From assembly GCA_023461435.1 (NCBI GenBank), contig JAEYLC010000026.1, positions 62,001 to 126,000 of the forward strand: a stretch of 64,000 bases of DNA, given 5' to 3'. Made by a program: the position numbers and the translations under genes. The notes under the pieces are model-generated. The model saw only the letters and a list, made by a program, of their open reading frames with translations, made no database searches and was not told where the DNA came from. Within the stretch, counting starts at the first letter, position 1; each line of letters starts with the position of its first letter. The stretch comes from Bacillota bacterium. GTDB lineage: Bacteria > Bacillota > Clostridia > Christensenellales > SZUA-584. Below are positions 33,170 through 40,300 of this stretch, piece by piece.

Positions 33170-34482
33170 TCTCCGTCCTCCAGATCGGCAAACATCTTTA
33201 TGATCTGCTCCGGGCTGCGGCTGTCGAATTTGTACTGGTTCATCAGCTCCAGCACGGCTTTGCCTCGCGCCATCTTGTCCTGCAGCTCCTTGCTCATCTC
33301 GTCGAGATTCGCGAGTTCAAATACCGAGCGCGTCTCAAGGTAAGAAAGCAGCTCGCGGCGCACGCGCGTACCGAGCGTTCTTAGCTCTTTTGTCTGCACC
33401 GCGCCGCCAAGACGCGAGACCGACAGGCCGTAATCGATGGCGGGCTTGTTGCCCTTTTCAAACGCCTTTCTTGAAAGCACGAGCTGTCCGTCCGTGATGG
33501 AGATCACGTTGGTGGAAATATAGTCGGTAATGTCCGCGCTCTTTGTTTCCACAACCGGCAGCACGGTGATCGAGCCGCCGTCCTTATGCTGGCAGCCGCG
33601 CTCCAAAAGGCTCGCGTGCGCGTAGAATATATCCGTCGGGTACGCGTCGCGCCCCGGCACCTTTCCGGCCAGCAGGTTGATTTCCCTGTATATATCCGCG
33701 TGCTTACTTAGATCGTCGATCACCACGAGCACGTCCTTTTGCTGCATCATGTAGTATTCCGCGATGGACAGCCCCGCCTGCGGCGTTAATAGCAGCTGCG
33801 GCGTGCAGTCGTCCTGAAACGCGGTCAGTATGATCGTGTTTCTGATCGCGCCCTTCTGGAAAAGCTCCTTATATATCTGCTTGACTTCCTTCTTCGTTTT
33901 CCCGATCGCGATATAGATGCAGATCATCTCGGAATCCTTCTGGTTCACGATGGTGTCAAGCGCGATCTGCGTCTTTCCCGTCTTCTTGCTTCCGAGTATC
34001 AGCTGGCGCTGTCCCTTGCCAATCGGATACAAGAGGTCAATGCCCATGATGCCCGTGTACAGAGGCCGGTTCACAGCCGATCTTTGCATGATGGGCGTTG
34101 GGTTGTTGAGCACGCTGATTTTGATTCTGTCTTTGAAGATATGGTCGCTCAGACGGTCTTCGCCGAACATATCCACCACATGCCCCACGCAATCGGGCGA
34201 AAACAGCGCGGTGAAAAGGCTGCCCGACGCCGTGACCTCATCGTCCACGTGCACAGGGTCATTGAGCCGTATCAGCGTTACGGTCACCGAGCTTGGCCCA
34301 ATGAAGCTCACGAACCCTTCGGCTTTGCTGCCGACCGATACGCGCTCATAAAAGGCCGCATGGTCAAGCCCCCTCACCTCAAGGATATAGTCTTTGACGC
34401 TCGACACCCTGCCGATCTCATATACGTTGCTGCCCCGCTTGATGGCTTCGATTTTCTCGGTGATAATCCCATCCTTGCTCAT
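33166..34482 (-). CDS. divergent F1-type ATPase alpha-like subunit
   Basis: 438 aa from ATG 34482 with GGAGATATACAA upstream; shorter than ordinary alpha (about 500). Visible marks: 'RSAVNRPLYTGIMGIDLLYP', Walker A GSKKTGKT (164-171), 'ICIYIAIGKTKKEVKQIY', 'DVLVVIDDLSKHADIYREIN', 'PGRDAYPTDIFYAHASLLER', 'TNVISITDGQLVLSRKAFEK' and 'YGLSVSRLGGAVQ', where Arg357 is the arginine finger for the catalytic site on beta. The N-terminal helix that binds delta in ordinary alpha is short. The C-terminal bundle is reduced. Confidence 0.85.
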   Translation of the reverse strand: MSKDGIITEKIEAIKRGSNVYEIGRVSSVKDYILEVRGLDHAAFYERVSVGSKAEGFVSFIGPSSVTVTLIRLNDPVHVDDEVTASGSLFTALFSPDCVGHVVDMFGEDRLSDHIFKDRIKISVLNNPTPIMQRSAVNRPLYTGIMGIDLLYPIGKGQRQLILGSKKTGKTQIALDTIVNQKDSEMICIYIAIGKTKKEVKQIYKELFQKGAIRNTIILTAFQDDCTPQLLLTPQAGLSIAEYYMMQQKDVLVVIDDLSKHADIYREINLLAGKVPGRDAYPTDIFYAHASLLERGCQHKDGGSITVLPVVETKSADITDYISTNVISITDGQLVLSRKAFEKGNKPAIDYGLSVSRLGGAVQTKELRTLGTRVRRELLSYLETRSVFELANLDEMSKELQDKMARGKAVLELMNQYKFDSRSPEQIIKMFADLEDGE

Positions 34483-35252
34483 TTGTATATCTCCATATCC
34501 TGAATTGAATAATCATATAGCGTATTGCCAAGCGCCACCTGCACGCCTTCACAGATGCCGGAGTCCACAATCGTTCTGATACGGCTGTCCACGCACGAAT
34601 AATCCTCTCCGCAGCAACCCGTGCGCACGATGATATCCGTCCTGTTGACGGCCGCCTTTGCCTCGAGCCAGTCAAAAAAGCCAAGGCCGCTGTATCCGCC
34701 CGCTTCGCCGATATAGGCATCCAGCAGCTTTTGCTGTGCCGCGTTTAACACCTGCCGCAGCAGCTTTTGCTGGTCGTCGTCCTCAAGGGTGATCAGTCCG
34801 TATCTCGCGTCGAAAGAAAACATCTCTAAAATCCGGGCGTATTCGGGGTTCGCGCCCCTCGCAAAATCCTTGTGTTCGTCAAGGACCGACCGCAGATACG
34901 CTTCCTTGTTGACGTCGAAAGCCTTCTTGATTTCACGGTAGTAATCAAACAGATTGCGGTCGATAAAGTCGCTCTGAAGCACCTGAAAATAGATCGATTC
35001 CTGCGGACGCTTCTGCGGTTCTCTCACGATACGCTCATGCGGGCGTGAGGATCTCTTTTGGGATGCGAGCCGCATATTGACGTTTTTCAGTTCGGCTTCT
35101 TTTTTCGCAATCAGGTCATCAAAAAGATCGACCTGCCTGATGGCGTTGCTTTGCGCCTCTTTGCCAAGACGGCGCGTGATGCCCCGAAGCGCCACAAACA
35201 GAAATCCGATCATGAGTACCAATATTACGGCTACCGCAATAAAAACCGTCAC
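34479..35252 (-). CDS. b-delta fusion-like peripheral stalk subunit
   Basis: 257 aa, GTG start with AAAGGAGACGAAAC upstream, overlapping alpha by 4 bp. One N-terminal membrane helix (~3-24), a coiled-coil stretch (~30-75, 'LFDDLIAKKEAELKNVNMRL') as in subunit b, then helices and a C-terminal segment 'RIRTIVDSGICEGVQVALGN' followed by TLYDYSIQDMEIYK. That tail follows the 'vDxsLiGGxxvxxGdxxxDxSv' pattern of delta. Position between c and alpha is where b and delta genes lie in atp operons. b-delta fusions exist elsewhere (mycobacteria); this one appears independent. 'TGCCGEDYSC' adds three cysteines of unknown meaning. Confidence 0.6.
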   Translation of the reverse strand: MTVFIAVAVILVLMIGFLFVALRGITRRLGKEAQSNAIRQVDLFDDLIAKKEAELKNVNMRLASQKRSSRPHERIVREPQKRPQESIYFQVLQSDFIDRNLFDYYREIKKAFDVNKEAYLRSVLDEHKDFARGANPEYARILEMFSFDARYGLITLEDDDQQKLLRQVLNAAQQKLLDAYIGEAGGYSGLGFFDWLEAKAAVNRTDIIVRTGCCGEDYSCVDSRIRTIVDSGICEGVQVALGNTLYDYSIQDMEIYK

Positions 35253-35464
35253 GTTTCGTCTCCTTTAGTAAACAATGATTAAATGAGGAATGATGGATTG
35301 GCGAGCGGATTTCGTGTTCTGCAAGTTCTCACCCCAAAAAGCGTTGCTTTTCGGGGACCCCTACGCGAAATCGAGGAATAGCAGCGCTATTTTGAGATTT
35401 CAGCGACACAGCAGGGCACGGAATCAGCCGTCAAGACTGCGTTTCGAATTAATCAGCGTTTACT
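35253..35464 (-). other. 212-bp gap with hairpins inside the rotary-ATPase operon
   Basis: The only large gap in the operon, between the c-like gene and the stalk gene. Contains CCCC-AAAAAGC-GTT-GCTTTT-CGGGG (35332-35356; 10 of 11 positions pair) and a smaller ATAGC-AGC-GCTAT hairpin. There is no T tract on the minus strand. It could be a 3' stabiliser for the c-like message, allowing more c subunits than other subunits, or an inserted repeat element. Confidence 0.55.
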
Positions 35465-35716
35465 CTAGCCCGTGACAAGCAACGGGTTGAAGAACAGCAG
35501 TATGAACGCGAAAACAAAAAGCAGCAGCAATATCACCGACATGACCACCGCGACGATCATCGTCGAATGCACCACATCGCTTTTCGTTTCGGGATTGCGC
35601 CCCACGGCTTCCGCCGCCTTTGACCCGAGTATACCAAGGCCGATGCCCATTCCAAGGAAGGCAAGCCCCAGCATCCATCCGATGGCTGTCACTGTTCCGG
35701 TTAACACGGATTCCAT
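35465..35716 (-). CDS. F-type ATPase c-like subunit lacking the ion-binding carboxylate
   Basis: 83 aa from ATG 35716 with AGGAGTGAAACCAT upstream. Two-helix hairpin: helix 1 with the Gly-rich face 'LGMGIGLGILGSKAAEAVGR', the polar loop RNPE (40-43), and helix 2 'STMIVAVVMSVILLLLFVFA' and onward. Family identity is clear from the GxGxGxxG face and the RNP loop. In all ion-translocating c subunits helix 2 carries an Asp or Glu about 18 residues after the loop Pro; here that place is Ser60/Val61, and no acidic residue occurs after Asp47 or within helix 1. A ring of this protein could form but should not carry H+ or Na+. Confidence 0.85.
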   Translation of the reverse strand: MESVLTGTVTAIGWMLGLAFLGMGIGLGILGSKAAEAVGRNPETKSDVVHSTMIVAVVMSVILLLLFVFAFILLFFNPLLVTG

Positions 35717-35750
35717 ATGGTTTCACTCCTTAATCTCTTTGTTGCTTAAG

Positions 35751-37328
35751 TTATTCGGTGCCGGACGTTTCCGGCGTCTGCGTTTCGGTCGCTTCAGGAG
35801 ATGGCTCCGCCGTCGGAGCCGGTTCGTTTTTTGATGGCTCCGCCGTATACTCATCCACCACGGACACCGGCGAGAGCACTGCCGACGAGGTCGAATTGAC
35901 AAGCTTTACGTTGCTGTAGCTTAAAGATACGGGCTTGCCGTCAAAAACGATATTCTCAAGACGGAGTTCGAGGTTCACGCCTCCACGGTACGCAAGCGAC
36001 GATGTCCATCCGCCCGCCGAGCAGGCGGCCGCCGTATCGATCGCAATCCGGCTTTGCTCCGTATTGTCGGCATACAGCGCAATCTCTCCCGAGTCTATTT
36101 TGAAGCTCCCATCCATCAGCAGCTTAAACGTCACTTCATCCTTCGACAGCCGCGTGACGGCAATTCCGGCCGTGATGCTGCGCGTCGCGACCTTCACACT
36201 GTCTGTGATCCTGTCGGGGTCGGTATCCGATGCGCTGAGCGGACGGTATCCGATCGAAATCACGTATTGCGTTCCGGGGCTCAGGCCCGTCACAGTCTGT
36301 TTTGTGGCGCTTGCGTTGAGCCCGATTTTCTGGTCAAACGCCGTTCCCGTTCCGTCGTCAATGAACGACCTCACGCGCAGGAATGCCATCGCGAACTCGC
36401 CCGTCGGGTCGTTGATCAAATAATTGACCTCCACGGTGTTGGCCGTGGTCTTCACGCCGCGCAGGCTCAGCACGTTGTTGAGCGTGAAGTCATACTCTTC
36501 TTCCTGATCCGCGGGCGCCACACCGGTGCCGCCTTTGCCGCCCGTGCCGCCCGTACCGCCCGTACCGCCGGAGCCGCCCGAACCGCCATCGCCGCCTTTG
36601 CCGCCGCGTATAATGATTTCTCCGTTTTCATCCACGTTGTTTTCGTTTGGCTGATCCGTTTCGGGAGAATATTCATTGCTCGTGCCGAGTATCCTTGTGA
36701 GGTCAATTTCGTTGTCAACAAGCATGAGCCGCTCTTCGGCCACATTGAAGCTCACATCGCCGCACAGCAGCGTCATCGGCTCCACCGTCTTTAAATTGAT
36801 CAGGTCGTTTAGCAGCTGCGCGTTGCCGTTTTTATCGATGATCACATAGAGGAAATTGCTTGCCTGAAAAAGCTGATCGCTGCTTTGAATCGCCGAGCCG
36901 ATCAGCACATACTTCCTGTCCGCCAGCTTGTAAAAGGATGGCGTCGATAAATCATCAATGCGGGTTTCTCCCGACAGCTTATTCACACTGCCGTCTCCGA
37001 AAACCTGATAGGCGTTGCCGTACAAGCGCACGTTGCCGCTGCTCTGCTGGTATGTAACGACTGAGCTGCCAAGGTTATATTCGCCTCCGCCGTTGGTTAA
37101 GCTTAACAGATAGTTATCGTCCGCCGACTGCGTGATTTTGCCGTCCACCGACGTCGTGATCGCATAATCTGATTTGTCAAACACCGTACTGCCCGCCGGA
37201 ATCAGGAAAGCAGCGGCGTTCGCCTGCGTGACGCTGACGATCACAACGACGAACAGCGCCACCATCAGCAGCACGGCTGCGGCGAATATATTAAAGGATA
37301 TCATCGCTTTTCTCGTTAATCTGCGCAT
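35751..37328 (-). CDS. membrane-anchored extracellular protein with Gly-rich linker and FN3-like domains (525 aa)
   Basis: ATG 37328 with GGAGGGATGAT upstream. Basic cytoplasmic start, membrane helix (~11-33), membrane-proximal beta domain (~40-225), a Gly-rich run (~240-272, 'GGDGGSGGSGGTGGTGG'), two FN3-like domains (~280-370 and ~372-480, with 'TGLSPGTQYVISIGY') and a Pro/Thr/Glu tail. It has the same plan as the 1856-aa protein encoded just upstream, but shorter. It occupies the place of the subunit-a gene in canonical atp operons. No enzyme motif, no C-terminal anchor. Confidence 0.65.
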   Translation of the reverse strand: MRRLTRKAMISFNIFAAAVLLMVALFVVVIVSVTQANAAAFLIPAGSTVFDKSDYAITTSVDGKITQSADDNYLLSLTNGGGEYNLGSSVVTYQQSSGNVRLYGNAYQVFGDGSVNKLSGETRIDDLSTPSFYKLADRKYVLIGSAIQSSDQLFQASNFLYVIIDKNGNAQLLNDLINLKTVEPMTLLCGDVSFNVAEERLMLVDNEIDLTRILGTSNEYSPETDQPNENNVDENGEIIIRGGKGGDGGSGGSGGTGGTGGTGGKGGTGVAPADQEEEYDFTLNNVLSLRGVKTTANTVEVNYLINDPTGEFAMAFLRVRSFIDDGTGTAFDQKIGLNASATKQTVTGLSPGTQYVISIGYRPLSASDTDPDRITDSVKVATRSITAGIAVTRLSKDEVTFKLLMDGSFKIDSGEIALYADNTEQSRIAIDTAAACSAGGWTSSLAYRGGVNLELRLENIVFDGKPVSLSYSNVKLVNSTSSAVLSPVSVVDEYTAEPSKNEPAPTAEPSPEATETQTPETSGTE

Positions 37329-37348
37329 ATCATCCCTCCATTTTAGCG

Positions 37349-40300
37349 TTAACTGTAAATGTACGAGTAGGTTGCGTCCGTACCGACCTTGAGCGTGCCC
37401 TTATAGTACTGAACCTGTATCGTATAGCTGCCCGCACCCGGCAGCACCGTCTCAAGATCGATATAGTAGTAGTTGCTGGCCGCGTCATACTTCAGATCCG
37501 TAAAAGATATCTTCTTAAGGCTCTCCACCGCCTGGCCGTTCCTGTAAACGGTATACCGAAGCTCGGTCAGATCCGTTAAATTCACGGAATTGGTAAACGT
37601 TAATTGCACATAGCTCGGGTTCGTTGGCGATTTGCGCGGCGTCACCGTGCCCACCGATATGCCGGAGCTGTCAAGCGTATACGCCTTGATCTCGGATATC
37701 AGGTAAGGCAGGGTCGTTGGGTCCGCAACCTCCGTGATATTTTCGAGCAAGCCGGTGTTTTCAAGATCGGTCACGCCGTAGCAGCGTATCGTGTACTCAC
37801 TGCCCAGCGCGAGTCCCGTGATCTCCACGGTATACGGTATTGCCGTCGCAAGCTTGGCGCTCCTCTCAGACGCGGGCGTCACGTCAGCGCCGCTGCTGCT
37901 GTAAACACGGAACAGATACAGATCGTCCACAACCGCTCTGTCCCAGTCGCCGGGCGCAACGCGCACAGTCAGTTTCTGAGCGCCGCTGTCGGCGCTCGCT
38001 GTGGCGGAAAGCCCCACAATCGGCTCGTTGAGCGTCGAGAGATCAAAATCCTTGACGGTCTGTCCGAGCAGCCGCGTCTCCGTATGGGCCGGGTCCACCG
38101 TCAATGTCCGCCGTTCCTCATACGTCGGCTTCGTACCCGAATAAGCGGTGATCGTCACAGAATAACCGCCTCCGAACTTGAACCAGTCTCCGCCGGCCGT
38201 CGTCGGATCGATATTGATCGGAACCCGCATCGAACGCGCGTTGTCCACCGTCCCGAGGATACCCGCGAGCTCTTCGTCTGTCAGCACATCACCGTCGGAC
38301 GCCCGCACAAAGTCATACGCGAGCTTAAAGCCCATCGTGGTATCGAGCGTAAAGTTCGCATAGAGCGACTTGTCCGCATAAGTCACCGGGTCATATGAGA
38401 CCGAGACGTTCTGGATATGCACTTCGCCGAGCGTCCGGAACTGATAGTATTTCGGCTGCATCGCTTCCGTATCGTAGAACGTCACCAGATTCCCGTTGAT
38501 ATAACCCGCAATCCTGAAATAATACACCGTGGCAGGACTAAGACCGCCCGTGCGCGAGAACGTGAAAATATCATTTGTTCCGCTCGTTACCGGGATCGAC
38601 AGCGTCAGCGTATTCAGAAGCTGCATCCTGTCGTCATAGAATTCAATGTAGAAATTCGGCGGCGTCACCACATCAAGGCCCGTCAGCTTAAACTGCCCGC
38701 TGATGCTGTCTATGCCCACTGACACATCGGCATCCAGATCGATCGTCACCTCAGGTATCGCGACCGGCATGGAAACCGTTGTCGTCCCCGATGCCGTTGC
38801 CCCGACGAATTTGAGCGCTTTGAGCGTAACGAGCCGCGAAGATCCGGAGACGGTCGCCGCTGCGCCGGTTTCCCCGTACGTTAGGCTGTATGAGCCGCTC
38901 GCGTTCGGGTCGGCCGCCATCATGTTGCCGCCGTAGCTGATCGTCCTTGTGGACGCGTTGTGCGTCACAGTATGGTACCACGAGCCGCTTGCATTGGCGG
39001 AATCCGTATAGCCGGAGCCGATGCTGCGTATCACGCGGTAATTGCCCACAGCGGGGGCCGCGCCGCCGACAGGGAACTGTATTGCGTAATAGTTTGCGCC
39101 CGTGTCAAAGCCGGATTGGCCCGTGTCGTAGAACACCCTGACCGTGAATGTGATGGCTTCGCCTTCGTCGAAATCGGCCAGCAGCGTATAAGGCACCTCG
39201 ATGCAGGCCTGGCTGGTACCGCTGACGTTCGCCTTGATCACGCCAAGGTTCATCACCTTTGTGGTATCGGAAGAACTTGCCGTCACTTCCGCGCCTGCAA
39301 TGCGCCTGAACACGGCGTCGTCAATCTCGCCCATATGCGCGGCGTCTCTGCCGAGCACCACAAACAGGCGGTTTTTGTTATCGTCGGGAACTTCAACCCT
39401 GTAATTGAGCGAAGTCAGGTTGTCCGTTTCATATGGCCGACTCAGCAGCACGCGCGTATCTCCCGTTGTGCCGAACGCGTAGGCGGGCAGCAGATTCTGC
39501 TGCACATACAGCTCGTACGACGGTATCGTCGATGTAAAGCCTGTAAACGCCGCAGTATTAAAATTGGTCGTCGTTTTTGTGATTGCTTGGCTGCTGATCG
39601 CGGCACCACCCACCCGGCGGCAATAGAGCGTTGTCGGCTGCAGTGCGTTGTCAAGATCGTTATATTGATATCTCCACGTCACGCTGCTGCTGTTGCTCGT
39701 GCTGGGGTAAAACGCGAATGTCGGCGCCTGCAGCTCAGGGCTCGCTACCGTGGAATAAAGCAGCAGCGCCGGGTCTGCCGGGTTGGTCGGATAATCGGTA
39801 TTGTAGCTTGCCGTGGAGTCAATCGTATTGAGCTTTGCCGTATAGCTGAAGAAATACTGCGCGCCTCTGCCAAAGCCGCCGGCGGAAGTCTGCTGTTCGT
39901 AACCTGTGAAGGTATAGTAGCGCGTCTTATCGCTGCCCACAAACCCCGGCTGCGCGGTGGGGCTTTGCGGCCCGAAGAACACAACAAGATGCGGCAGATA
40001 ATCCTGGGATGCATCCACAGGCACGTTGACATCGATCGTCGTCGTCGCGGCCACCGCCGTCGCGTTGTCGATCAGCGGCGAATCCTGATAAGACGCCAGC
40101 TTGTGTATATGATAGCTCACCAGACGTGCATATTTCCCGGAGTTGTTGAATTTCGGGCTCACCTCATAACCGATGACTGTATTGCTGTTGAGCGCGGCGA
40201 TTGTGGACGCGCTGAGCCAGTCGGAGAGATTGATCTTGTAGCCGCCCGCACTGGCTTTCGTGATCGGCGTGATATCAAACTGATCGCCGCGCTGGTCGGC

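Noticed and set aside
29419..35716. The c to epsilon genes as the organism's housekeeping F1Fo ATP synthase
   Set aside because: The c-like protein has no ion-binding acid, subunit a is absent, beta lacks NEPPGAR, epsilon is truncated, and the genes are fused in one operon with giant surface proteins.
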